DNA of 64,000 nt from DASXHZ01 sp036488085 (GTDB lineage Bacteria > Acidobacteriota > Thermoanaerobaculia > Gp7-AA8). Below, one piece after another: positions 33,605-41,767 of this stretch. The position numbers and the translations under genes were made by a program. The notes below the pieces were generated by a model, which searched no databases, had not been told where the DNA came from, and was given only the letters and a program-made list of their open reading frames with translations. How positions within the stretch are numbered: the stretch's first letter is position 1; every line of letters begins with the position of its first letter. Where the stretch lies: contig DASXHZ010000065.1 in NCBI GenBank assembly GCA_036488085.1, forward strand, positions 124,001 to 188,000. The letters run 5' to 3'.

Positions 33605-34893
33605 TGGGGATCGGTCGGGCCGCGTCTCAGTGCCTCCTCGCCGTCTGCCTCACCGCGGCCATCCACGCCGCGCCGAGCATTCTGCTGCGGCCCGACCGCG
33701 TGTTCGATGGCACGACTGCCACGCCGCATTCCGGGTGGGTGGTTCTGGTCAGCGGCGACAAGATCGTGGCGGCGGGGCCGGAGGCAGGCGTTTCGATGCC
33801 GGCGGGGACGACGACGATCGAGCTGCCGGGGATGACGCTGCTTCCGGGGTTGATCGATGCGCACTCGCATGTGCTGCTGCATCCGTACGACGAGACGTTG
33901 TGGAACGATCAGGTGCTCAAGGAGCCGCTGGCGTACCGCGTGATCGCGGCGACGATTCATTGCCGGAACACGTTGTTTGCGGGCTTCACGACGCTGCGGG
34001 ACCTCGGCACCGAGGGGGCCGAGTTCGCGGATGTGTCGCTGAAGCGGGCGATCGACGAAGGGCGGATTCAGGGGCCGCATCTGTTCGTGGCGACGCGCGC
34101 GATCGTGGCGACGTCGAGCTACGGGCCGGGACCGGCGGGATTCGCGTCGAATGTCGACAATCCGAAAGGCGCGCAGGAGGCGAGCGGCACGGCGGAGGTG
34201 CTGAAGGCGGTGCGCGATCAGATCGGGCATGGCGCGGATTGGGTGAAGTTGTATGCGGACTACCGCCGTGGAGGCGGGCCGTCGATGCCGACGTTCTCGC
34301 TCGACGAGCTGAAGACAGCGGTCGACGAGGCGCACTCCGCCGGTCGCCCGGTTGCCGCGCATGCGACGACGGCGGAAGGGATGCGCCGTGCGGTGGTCGC
34401 CGGCGTCGACACGATCGAGCACGGGTACGAAGGGACGGATGAGGTGTTCAAGTTGATGGCGCAGCACGGCGTCGCGTACCTTCCGACGCTGACCGCCGAG
34501 GAGGCGTACTCGGAGTACTTCAGCGGGTACAAGCGGGGGACGAAGCCGTACACCGCGTCGATGGAAAACGCGCTCCGTGCATTCAAGCTCGCGATGGCGG
34601 ACGGCGTGACGATCGGTAACGGCAGCGACGTCGGCGTCTTCCCGCATGGCGAGAATTATCGCGAGGTCGAATGGATGGTGAGGGCCGGCATGACGCCCGC
34701 CCAGGCGCTGATGGCCGCGACCTCGGTCGACGCGAAGATTCTCCGGCAGCAGGACCGTCTTGGGCGCGTCGCCGCGGGACTCGACGCGGACCTCATCGCC
34801 GCCCCCGGCGATCCGACGCGCGACATCACCGCGATCGAGCATGTGGCGTTCGTGATGAAGGGCGGGCGGATCTTCGTCCAGCCGGGTAAGTGA
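33604..34893 (+). CDS. Exported amidohydrolase (imidazolonepropionase/Xaa-Pro dipeptidase-like)
   Basis: A 429-aa metal-dependent amidohydrolase with a signal peptide (CLLAVCLTAAIHAAPS). Metal-site motifs are LIDAHSHVLLH (HxH), WVKLYADYR (lysine that becomes carboxylated in the family), AAHATTAEG, DTIEHG and GNGSDVG. The C-terminal LGRVAAGLDADLIA segment and VMKGGRIF are typical of the composite domain. It probably hydrolyses a cyclic amide or dipeptide in the periplasm. It starts at the ATG overlapping the LamG stop; the coupling may be accidental if the LamG gene is truncated. Confidence 0.92.
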   Translation: MGIGRAASQCLLAVCLTAAIHAAPSILLRPDRVFDGTTATPHSGWVVLVSGDKIVAAGPEAGVSMPAGTTTIELPGMTLLPGLIDAHSHVLLHPYDETLWNDQVLKEPLAYRVIAATIHCRNTLFAGFTTLRDLGTEGAEFADVSLKRAIDEGRIQGPHLFVATRAIVATSSYGPGPAGFASNVDNPKGAQEASGTAEVLKAVRDQIGHGADWVKLYADYRRGGGPSMPTFSLDELKTAVDEAHSAGRPVAAHATTAEGMRRAVVAGVDTIEHGYEGTDEVFKLMAQHGVAYLPTLTAEEAYSEYFSGYKRGTKPYTASMENALRAFKLAMADGVTIGNGSDVGVFPHGENYREVEWMVRAGMTPAQALMAATSVDAKILRQQDRLGRVAAGLDADLIAAPGDPTRDITAIEHVAFVMKGGRIFVQPGK

Positions 34894-34914
34894 GTGTCGT
34901 TTGCGGTCGGGCAC

Positions 34915-34933
34915 TGCCCGGCCTGCGGTTCGT
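34915..34933. terminator. Short hairpin after the amidohydrolase gene
   Basis: GGTCGGGC, an ACT loop and GCCCGGCC form an 8-bp stem with one wobble or mismatch, 22 bp after the amidohydrolase stop. No T-run follows. It could slow or end transcription before the histidine kinase gene. Confidence 0.35.
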
Positions 34934-34995
34934 TGAGATCCCATCCAGTGTCACGATTTGTGCAGGGGCGCTGGACAGCGGTCCGGAGGAAATCG

Positions 34996-37659
34996 ATGAG
35001 CCTAGGGGTGGAAGCAGCGTGGCCTCACCACCACGCCGTTCAGTTCTATGAGGATGAACAGTTCCTCGTCGAGCGTGTAGCGGAGTTCCTGGCCGAGGGG
35101 AGTCGCCGTGGCGAGCCGTGCATTGTGATCGCCACGGCAGACCACACCGCGGCATTTTCCGAACGGCTGCGCACGCTTGGCTGCAATCCCGACGGCGTGA
35201 CATTCCTCGATGCCCGCGCAACGGTGGACCAGTTTCTCGACGGTCGGGTGCCGGACGCGGCTCGGTTTCGCCATGTGATCGGCAGTGCGATGGACAGGCT
35301 CGGCGGATCGAAGCGGCACCTGAGGGCGTACGGCGAGATGGTCGATCTCCTCTGGCGTGATGGCGAGGCCGACGCGGCGATCCGGCTCGAGGAGCTGTGG
35401 AACGGGCTCGCGAACGACTACTCGTTCGCACTGCTGTGCTCGTACCCGATGGGCAACTTCGACAAGGCGGCGGACCGAAAGCGTTTCGACGCCATGTGCG
35501 CGGCGCACAGCATCGTGCGGCCGACGGAACGCTCCTCTTTCGACGGGGTGGAGGAGCGGGAGCGGCGGATCGCGATGCTCGAGCAGCGCGCCGCGGCGCT
35601 CGAAGCGGAGATCGAGCGCCGGAAGGAGCTCGAAACGCGCCTCACAGACGCGCTCGAGGCGCGGCTTCGCAGCGAAGGGCTGCTGCGCGACTTCGTCGAC
35701 AACGCGACGATCGGCCTCCACTGGGTACAGGCGGACGGCACGATCGAATGGGCCAACGACGCCGAGCTCAACCTGCTCGGGTACACGCGTGAGGAGTACG
35801 TCGGCCACAACATCAAGGAGTTTCACGCCGACGCGCAGCGGATCGACGACATCCTCTGCCGCCTCACGAACAACGAGGAGATCCACGACTACGAGGCGCC
35901 GATTCGAGCGAAGGACGGGAGCGTCAAGTGGGTGGCGATCAGTTCAAACGTCCTCATCGAGAACGGCACGTTCATTCATACTCGCTGCTTCTCGCGTGAC
36001 ATCACGGGAAAGAAGCGGTTCCAGCAGCAGAACGAGTTCCTCCTGCGCGCCACGGACGTCATGGGGCGGTCGTTCGACTACGGGACGCGGCTCAATGATC
36101 TCGCGCACGTGGTGGTGCCGGAGCTTGCGGACTGGTGCGTCATCGACATGGCAACCGAGGATGGCTACGAGCGGCTCGCCATCGCGCACGCCGATCCGGA
36201 GGTCGAGCGTCGAAGCCGGGAAATCTACGAAGCGTGGCAGATACCGGCGGAACGCGATCCGGTAGTGCGCGTGATGCAGCGGGGCGAACCGGTGATTCTG
36301 CCGCACATCACGGAGCCGTATCTCGAGGATCTGGCCGTCGGCAAGGAGGCGTTGGCGCGGCTGCGGAACCTGACGTTGCGGTCGGTGATGATGGTGCCGA
36401 TGTTCGTCCAGGGGCGCGTCGCCGGAGTGATCACGTTCATCGGCCCGCGGGCCGGCCGGAGCTACAACAGCGACGACCTGCCGCTGGCGCTCGATCTCGC
36501 GGCGCGCGCGGCGTCGATGATGGAGATCGCGCGGCTCTACCAGGTGGCCGAGTCGAACAATCGCGCCAAGGACGAGTTTCTCGCCACGCTTTCTCACGAG
36601 CTGCGCACGCCGCTCACGGCAATCCTAGGATGGGCACGCATGCTGTCGGTCGGCGGTCTCGACGAAGATACGACGCGGACGGCGATCGCCACGATCACGC
36701 GAAGCGCGCGGACGCAAGCCGCGTTGATCGATGACCTGCTGGATGTGTCGCGCGTCGTCGGCGGCAAGCTTCTGCTCGTGGATGAGCCGGTCGACCTCTC
36801 CGACGTGGTTGGCAATGTTTGGCAGGCGATGCGTGTGGCGGCCGACGCGAAAGCGATCCGGATCAACGTCAAGGGTCTCGAGGAGCGATCCGTCGTTCAG
36901 GGCGATCCGACCCGACTGCAACAGATCATATGGAACCTCCTTTCCAACGCTATCAAGTTCTCCGACGAAGGAGGACGCGTGGACGTGACGCTAGAGCAGG
37001 GGGAAGGAGCACAAGCGCGGCTGACCGTCTCTGATGAAGGCCGCGGAATCCCGCGGTCGTTTCTCCCGTATGTCTTCGACCCGTTCCGTCAGGCTGACTC
37101 GACGGCGGCGCGCGTACATGGCGGGCTCGGTCTCGGTCTCGCGATCGTGAAGTATCTGGTCGAGTTGCACGGTGGAACTGTCCGCGCGGAGAGTGCGGGC
37201 GCGGGGAAGGGCGCGACGTTCACGGTTTCGCTCCCGCTGGCGCGCCACAAAGTGAGCGCAGCGTCGGAGCCGGAATTACTGGCCGATCTCCGCGGAGTGA
37301 GGGTTCTGATCGTCGACGACGACGACGGCTCGCTGCAGATGCTCCACGCCGCCTTCACACGCTGCGGCGCCGGCGTGGAAACGGCGAACAGTGTCGTCGC
37401 CGCCCGAACGATGCTGCGACAGACGACCCCGCACGCGGTCATCACCGATTTCGCCATGCCGGACGAGGACGGCGTGGCGCTATTGAGGGAAGTGCGCCAG
37501 TACGAGGCGCTGAAGCACGTGCCGGTCTTCGCCCTCACCGGCTTCAGCCAGACCGAAGAACAGGCGGCGGAGTTTGCGGGCTTCTTCCGCAAGCCAATGG
37601 ACCCGATGGAAGTCGCTCGCCGCGTCCATGAGGTGATGAACGGCGCTCGGCCCGAGTAG
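34996..37659 (+). CDS. Hybrid sensor histidine kinase: MEDS, PAS, GAF, HisKA, HATPase, receiver
   Basis: An 887-aa protein. The start at 34996 is set by GGAGGAAATCG. Order of domains: MEDS sensor (about 8-170, HAVQFYEDEQFLVERVAEFL), coiled coil (175-225), PAS (about 232-345, ending CFSRDITGKK), GAF (about 365-520), HisKA with His534 (LSHELRTPL), HATPase (about 640-750; WNLLSNAIKFSD, DEGRGIP, GLGLGLAI), and receiver (about 770-885) with Asp818 (VITDFAMPDEDG). No transmembrane helix is seen, so the sensor is cytoplasmic. MEDS domains are linked to one-carbon or hydrocarbon sensing in some bacteria. There is no partner regulator gene next to it. Confidence 0.93.
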   Translation: MSLGVEAAWPHHHAVQFYEDEQFLVERVAEFLAEGSRRGEPCIVIATADHTAAFSERLRTLGCNPDGVTFLDARATVDQFLDGRVPDAARFRHVIGSAMDRLGGSKRHLRAYGEMVDLLWRDGEADAAIRLEELWNGLANDYSFALLCSYPMGNFDKAADRKRFDAMCAAHSIVRPTERSSFDGVEERERRIAMLEQRAAALEAEIERRKELETRLTDALEARLRSEGLLRDFVDNATIGLHWVQADGTIEWANDAELNLLGYTREEYVGHNIKEFHADAQRIDDILCRLTNNEEIHDYEAPIRAKDGSVKWVAISSNVLIENGTFIHTRCFSRDITGKKRFQQQNEFLLRATDVMGRSFDYGTRLNDLAHVVVPELADWCVIDMATEDGYERLAIAHADPEVERRSREIYEAWQIPAERDPVVRVMQRGEPVILPHITEPYLEDLAVGKEALARLRNLTLRSVMMVPMFVQGRVAGVITFIGPRAGRSYNSDDLPLALDLAARAASMMEIARLYQVAESNNRAKDEFLATLSHELRTPLTAILGWARMLSVGGLDEDTTRTAIATITRSARTQAALIDDLLDVSRVVGGKLLLVDEPVDLSDVVGNVWQAMRVAADAKAIRINVKGLEERSVVQGDPTRLQQIIWNLLSNAIKFSDEGGRVDVTLEQGEGAQARLTVSDEGRGIPRSFLPYVFDPFRQADSTAARVHGGLGLGLAIVKYLVELHGGTVRAESAGAGKGATFTVSLPLARHKVSAASEPELLADLRGVRVLIVDDDDGSLQMLHAAFTRCGAGVETANSVVAARTMLRQTTPHAVITDFAMPDEDGVALLREVRQYEALKHVPVFALTGFSQTEEQAAEFAGFFRKPMDPMEVARRVHEVMNGARPE

Positions 37660-37670
37660 GTGGTGATCCG

Positions 37671-38492
37671 TCAGATCGGTTCGCGGTAGCGGCGGAGGCG
37701 AATCGCTCCAACGAGGCAGACCGCCGCGATTGCAAAGCCGATCCATAGGTCCGGGCTGCCGAGGAATGCGAGAGGGTGGGAGGGCCACATCATCATCAGC
37801 TCGCGCCCCTTGGGAGGAGGGCTTTCCATGCCGCCGCTGATCCGTCCGCCGAGCATCGTCGCGAAGTGCGTGCTGTTGAAGACGATCTTCTCGATGACGC
37901 CGATGGCGGCAGGCGGGAGGAACGCCCAGAGAAAGGGGAGGCGCTTGGCCCACGCGGAGACGAGCAGCAACCAGCCAAAGATCGGCGCGTAGTAGAGCGA
38001 GTGGACGGTGACGAGGTGGTAGAGAAGTCCGGACGACATCTGCAACCACGGCATGTTCCACAATGCGGCTGCGCTGTGGCCTTTCATCGAGAGGACCGCG
38101 GCGCTCATGAGGAGCATGACGAACTGCGTCGCGACGGTGAGGACGAACGTGACCACCGGCAGGATGACGATCGGGATGGCCATCTTCGACAGGACGGCGG
38201 TCGAGTCGGAGACCGGCATCGATTTCCAGAAGAGCGAGCTGCGGTCACGCCGCTCGCCGTACAGCGCGTCGAGACAGTAGAAGATCGCGACGATCAACGC
38301 CGTCGCCATCAGGCCTCCGCCGGCGATTTCGGCGTGCGACGCGAAGCGGGCAGCGGTGGAGTTGAGGCCGCCGACCGTTCCGAGGAGCGAGGCGAAGACG
38401 ATTACGACCGCCACGATCAGCGGTGCCATGTAGATCGAACGGTTCTCCCACAGCTCGCGGCGCACGGACCAGACCATCGTTTCCCAACTCAT
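37671..38492 (-). CDS. ABC transporter permease
   Basis: A 273-aa membrane protein with about six hydrophobic segments (APLIVAVVIVFASLLG, ATALIVAIFYCLDALYG, VILPVVTFVLTVATQFVMLL, APIFGWLLLVSAWA, FAIAAVCLVGAIRL). The ERRDRSSLFWKSMPVSD segment is typical of ABC-2-type permeases. The start at 38492 overlaps the ATPase stop by 4 bp. It is the last gene of the five-gene minus-strand operon. It converges with the histidine kinase gene with an 11-bp gap. The substrate is unknown; the company of the hydrocarbon genes raises a lipid-related role. Confidence 0.9.
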   Translation of the reverse strand: MSWETMVWSVRRELWENRSIYMAPLIVAVVIVFASLLGTVGGLNSTAARFASHAEIAGGGLMATALIVAIFYCLDALYGERRDRSSLFWKSMPVSDSTAVLSKMAIPIVILPVVTFVLTVATQFVMLLMSAAVLSMKGHSAAALWNMPWLQMSSGLLYHLVTVHSLYYAPIFGWLLLVSAWAKRLPFLWAFLPPAAIGVIEKIVFNSTHFATMLGGRISGGMESPPPKGRELMMMWPSHPLAFLGSPDLWIGFAIAAVCLVGAIRLRRYREPI

Positions 38493-39361
38493 GGCGTCGC
38501 TCCTTCTCGCTCCATCACGGCCACGAAGAGATCGGCGAGGCTCGGCTTGCGTACCTCGCCCAGCGCTGCGAGCTGCTGGCGGTCGGCGCCTCCGGCCTGA
38601 AGATCGACGAGTAGGACGCTGCGTCCGAGGAGCTGACGCTCCTGGATCGGCCCGAACGCGCGAGCCTCGGCAAGACGGTCGGGACGGACGACGACCTCGA
38701 GATAGCGCGACTCGAACTCTTCCATGCTCGAGCCGAAGACGATGCGACCGCGGTTGATGAAGACGACGTCGGTCAACACGTCCTCGATCTCTTCGACCTG
38801 ATGCGTGGTCACGAGGATGGTGCGGCTCTGATCGAAGTAGTCGTTGAGCAGCGAGTCGTAGAACTGCTTGCGAAAGAGGATGTCGAGGCCGAGGGTCGGC
38901 TCGTCGAGGACCAGCAACCGCGCGTCGATCGCCATCACGAGTGCGAGATGAAGCTGCGTGACCATCCCCTTCGACAGCTCGCGGACTTTGCTGTTGTGGT
39001 GGATCGTCGTCCTGGCGAGAAATCCCTCCGCTTTGGCGCGATCGAATCTCGGGCGCACGCCGCCGGCATAGTCGAGGAGCTGCGAGACGCGAATCCAGCG
39101 CGGGAGCACGGAGACGTCGGCGATGTAGGCGACATCGGTCATCAGTTGTGCGCGCGCGGTCCACGGATCGCGTTCGAGGACCGTGAGCTGACCTTGATAT
39201 GGCGTGAGGCCGAGGATGGCGTTGAGCGTCGTGGTTTTGCCGGCGCCGTTCGGTCCGATCAGTCCGACGATGCGTCCTTCCTCGACGCGCAGATCGACGC
39301 CGTCGAGCGCCACGTTCGTGCCGAAGACTTTTCGAATGCCGCGCGCGTCGATGACGGTCAT
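38489..39361 (-). CDS. ABC transporter ATP-binding protein
   Basis: A 290-aa ATPase. The start at 39361 shares one base with the GntR stop (TGATG). Walker A is GPNGAGKTT (36-44). The signature is LSKGM in place of LSGGQ, and Walker B is LLVLDEPTLGLD, followed by a His switch (VTTHQVEE). The C-terminal extension is typical of ABC-2 exporters (GRIVFGSSMEEFE). It pairs with the permease encoded next. A 100-bp piece of this gene is copied at 27428-27527. Confidence 0.95.
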   Translation of the reverse strand: MTVIDARGIRKVFGTNVALDGVDLRVEEGRIVGLIGPNGAGKTTTLNAILGLTPYQGQLTVLERDPWTARAQLMTDVAYIADVSVLPRWIRVSQLLDYAGGVRPRFDRAKAEGFLARTTIHHNSKVRELSKGMVTQLHLALVMAIDARLLVLDEPTLGLDILFRKQFYDSLLNDYFDQSRTILVTTHQVEEIEDVLTDVVFINRGRIVFGSSMEEFESRYLEVVVRPDRLAEARAFGPIQERQLLGRSVLLVDLQAGGADRQQLAALGEVRKPSLADLFVAVMEREGATP

Positions 39362-39723
39362 CAGCGCTTTTCCTTGCGTCGTTTGAGAAGCTCTTTGGCG
39401 GTCAAACCGAGCCGCTGGATTTTCTCCCGTATCCGCGGCCACTCGTCTTCGAGGAACTTCTGCCGCTCGCTCTGGAGGAGCATCTCGCGCGCGCCGATGT
39501 TGACGAACATGCCGCGGCCGCGCCTCATCTCGACGAGGTTCTCGTCGACGAGGTGCTGGTAGGCCTTCAGCACCGTGAGCGGGTTGAGCCGATAGTCCGT
39601 GGCGACGGTGCGGACCGAGGGGAGAGGGTCGCCTTCTCCAAGCACGCCTTCCAGGATCATGGCGACGACACGGTCACGAAGTTGTCGATAAATCGGCTGC
39701 GTGTCGTTCCACTCGCGGTCCAT
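39361..39723 (-). CDS. GntR-family regulator, YtrA type
   Basis: A 120-aa protein. The winged helix is at about 10-78: PIYRQLRDRVVAMILEG, LPSVRTVATDYRLNPLTVLKAYQHL (helix-turn-helix, written in part) and LVEMRRGRGMFV. The short C-terminal tail, without an effector domain, marks the YtrA subfamily, which usually represses the ABC transporter genes it travels with. It lies 10 bp after the acyl-ACP reductase-like gene and touches the ATPase gene. It is a candidate repressor of the whole operon through the dyad at 41585-41608. Confidence 0.92.
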   Translation of the reverse strand: MDREWNDTQPIYRQLRDRVVAMILEGVLGEGDPLPSVRTVATDYRLNPLTVLKAYQHLVDENLVEMRRGRGMFVNIGAREMLLQSERQKFLEDEWPRIREKIQRLGLTAKELLKRRKEKR

Positions 39724-39733
39724 TCGTGACGCG

Positions 39734-40831
39734 TCATTTCATTGTAAACGGCAGCGGTCCGGCGGAGTTGAAAAAAGGGGCGAGGTAGATGCCGTGCCTC
39801 GCGGCGATGGCCGCGATCTCGTCGACGACTTTCGGTGTTATGGAGCCTCGTCCGTGCGAGAAAGGCTCGAACCGTCCCTCCAGCGTGAGAGCGATCCCTT
39901 CGAGCAGGCAGCCGTGCGCCACGTCGGGGAATGGATGATGGTTGAGGATGCCGTGAAGATCAGGCTCGAACTTCATACCGCCCGTGATCTGCCCGAGGCC
40001 TCCGAAGAAAATGGTGGCGCGGGAGATGTCGGCATCGGGGGCGAGGTTCTTCGGATAACCGGCATCGCAGACGAGAGCATCTGGTGCGATCTTGCCCAAT
40101 AGGAGAGACGGCGACGCGAGGCTCGCCGCGCAGACCACCATGTCGGCTTCCTCGGAGAATTGCCGCAGGTCCGTTCCAATCTCCACCTCGATACCCGCGG
40201 TCTCGAGCTCCGTCGCCAGCCGGCGGAGTCGCTCCACGTTGCGGGCGTGCAGCAGCACGCGCTTCACCTTCGGTGCGAGACACCTGACGCAGCCCGAGCC
40301 GACGTCTCCGGTCGCGCCGACGACCAGCAGCGTCGATCGCGCGAGCTCGCGTCCTTCCAGCGCGCACATCTTCTCGATCCCCTGGACGATGAACGCCACC
40401 GTCAGCGTGTTGCCCGTTGTGAAGACGGTGTGGTGGCGAGCCGGCAGTTGATCGAAGTCGCCCTCGATGAGAATGGAGCTGAACCCGCCGAGGCTGACGA
40501 TCCGGGCGCCGGCCTTGATGGCGTACGACGCCGCGGCGCGAACGCGGGTGAGGTTCTCGCGCACGCACGCAGCATCGAGCCGGTCGGGCGGAATGAAGGA
40601 GTCGATGTAGACCCCATGCGCCTCGGCGTTACCGATCGATTTTACGTCGACGCGGCAGACGGCCCGCGGCGGAATCCAGGGAAGGATGTCCTTGATCTCG
40701 TCATCGGGCAGCGGCGCGCACTCGGATCCGCGCAGGGCCGAGAAAACCTCGGCCGCCGCGGCCCAACTCTCCGGATGTCCGACCAGAGCGAAATCGATTT
40801 GCGGCGTTACACCGGCAGTTGCGCAATCCAT
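39734..40831 (-). CDS. aar: Acyl-ACP reductase homologue (cyanobacterial AAR family)
   Basis: A 365-aa protein that matches the cyanobacterial long-chain acyl-[acyl-carrier-protein] reductase along its length. FALVGHPESW is at the N-terminus and IVSLGGFSSIL at 111-121. FTTGNTLTVAFI follows (137-148). The NADPH fold is VVGATGDVGSG (170-180), then HARNVERLRRLATEL, CDAGYPKNLAP (255-265) and GCLLEGIALTLEG. Cys308 sits where the acyl-thioester cysteine of AAR lies. AAR reduces fatty acyl-ACP to fatty aldehyde. The start at 40831 lies 25 bp inside the upstream gene, with GGAGAG before it. The adjacent partner is the oxygenase that uses the aldehyde. The family call is strong; substrate chain length is unknown. 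Confidence 0.9.
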   Translation of the reverse strand: MDCATAGVTPQIDFALVGHPESWAAAAEVFSALRGSECAPLPDDEIKDILPWIPPRAVCRVDVKSIGNAEAHGVYIDSFIPPDRLDAACVRENLTRVRAAASYAIKAGARIVSLGGFSSILIEGDFDQLPARHHTVFTTGNTLTVAFIVQGIEKMCALEGRELARSTLLVVGATGDVGSGCVRCLAPKVKRVLLHARNVERLRRLATELETAGIEVEIGTDLRQFSEEADMVVCAASLASPSLLLGKIAPDALVCDAGYPKNLAPDADISRATIFFGGLGQITGGMKFEPDLHGILNHHPFPDVAHGCLLEGIALTLEGRFEPFSHGRGSITPKVVDEIAAIAARHGIYLAPFFNSAGPLPFTMK

Positions 40832-41556
40832 GTGAGTGTGATCTCTCCGGGCAAGCCCAACGCGTCGAGCGTCTTCAGGTACTGCTGCAGCGACGCTCCG
40901 CGAAGCTGGGCGGCGCTCAGGCTGATGTCGAACAGCGCCGGCTTCACGCAACTGAACTCGCAGATGTCGCAGTGGCCGTCCTTGCATTCCTTCGCCAGCA
41001 TCTTCGCGAGCGTGGACATGACGTCGAGATGCAGCCGATGGAGCTTGTCGTCGAAGCGGACTGGATCGGCTTCTCGCTCCGCTTTGAGGATGGCGAGGGC
41101 GTGATCGGCGTGCGCCTGTTCGTCGGCCGCGATTGCGCCGAAGACCTTCCCGAGATGTCCGGGCGCTACTTTCGCAACGCGCGTGTAGCTCGCGAGCGCG
41201 AACGATTCGAGCATGATCTCCTGGATGATCAGACACGCGATGGTGTCGCCTTCGGCGACGCAAGCCATGAATGACTCGCGGACGCGCTTCCAGTGCTTGC
41301 CGTCGACGTTGCCGACGACCTCGACTCCGATCTTCCGCCCCGCCGCGGCGAACGCCGTGGCGTGACTGTGCTCGACCGCCGCGTGCTCCAGCGCCTCTTC
41401 GACCTCGTGGGGATCGTCACAGATCCCGGCGAGGGCGGCGTAGTTCAGCGCGGCGACCAGCTCGCCGGTCACGGCCTGGGCAAGCACGTCCTGCCAGATC
41501 GGCGCGGTCGGCGCGCTGCATTCCGTTTGCGGGTTCAGCTCCATGACGGCTTCCAT
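40807..41556 (-). CDS. ado: Aldehyde-deformylating oxygenase-like di-iron protein (ADO family) with a Cys4 tail
   Basis: A 249-aa ferritin-like protein. The start at 41556 follows GAGGAGGAGCG. All six di-iron ligands of cyanobacterial aldehyde-deformylating oxygenase are in place and at nearly the same numbering: Glu32 (TGELVAALNY), Glu62 and His65 (VEHSHATAF), Glu116 (IIQEIMLESFALASY) and Glu145, His148 (ADEQAHADHA). Cyanobacterial ADO turns fatty aldehydes into alkanes plus formate. After residue 185 the protein differs: it has CKDGHCDICEFSC with cysteines at 190, 195, 198 and 202, not known from standard ADO. The next gene is an AAR homologue. Alkane synthesis is therefore the leading hypothesis, but activity is unproven. 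Confidence 0.85.
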   Translation of the reverse strand: MEAVMELNPQTECSAPTAPIWQDVLAQAVTGELVAALNYAALAGICDDPHEVEEALEHAAVEHSHATAFAAAGRKIGVEVVGNVDGKHWKRVRESFMACVAEGDTIACLIIQEIMLESFALASYTRVAKVAPGHLGKVFGAIAADEQAHADHALAILKAEREADPVRFDDKLHRLHLDVMSTLAKMLAKECKDGHCDICEFSCVKPALFDISLSAAQLRGASLQQYLKTLDALGLPGEITLTWIAQLPV

Positions 41557-41584
41557 CGCTCCTCCTCGGTGTCGCGTTTGCGCG

Positions 41585-41608
41585 ACGGTGGTATACATAG
41601 GTATAACA
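41585..41608 (-). promoter_or_regulatory. Dyad operator candidate upstream of the ado-aar operon
   Basis: GGTGGTATAC, ATAG, then GTATAACACC form an imperfect dyad (nine of ten positions symmetric), 29 bp before the ado start codon. AT-rich TATA-like words inside it could also be part of the promoter. GntR proteins of the YtrA group often bind such GT..AC dyads and control their own operon. The GntR gene is third in this operon. Confidence 0.55.
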
Positions 41609-41767
41609 CCATCTCACGAGATCGGCAAGGGTGACGCCGCGCTGTAACAGACTCCTAACTCCAGTCGCCGAGGGACAGTCGACCCGACTCAGGACTCGTT
41701 CACGTTCTATCTCTTCCTTCAGAAGCGCGACGACGGTTCATTCTCCGCGGGATAATCTTCCCCGCGC

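Noticed and set aside
33247..34944. A 565-codon minus-strand open frame opposite the LamG and amidohydrolase genes
   Set aside because: High GC leaves the opposite strand open; no motif or ribosome site supports it.
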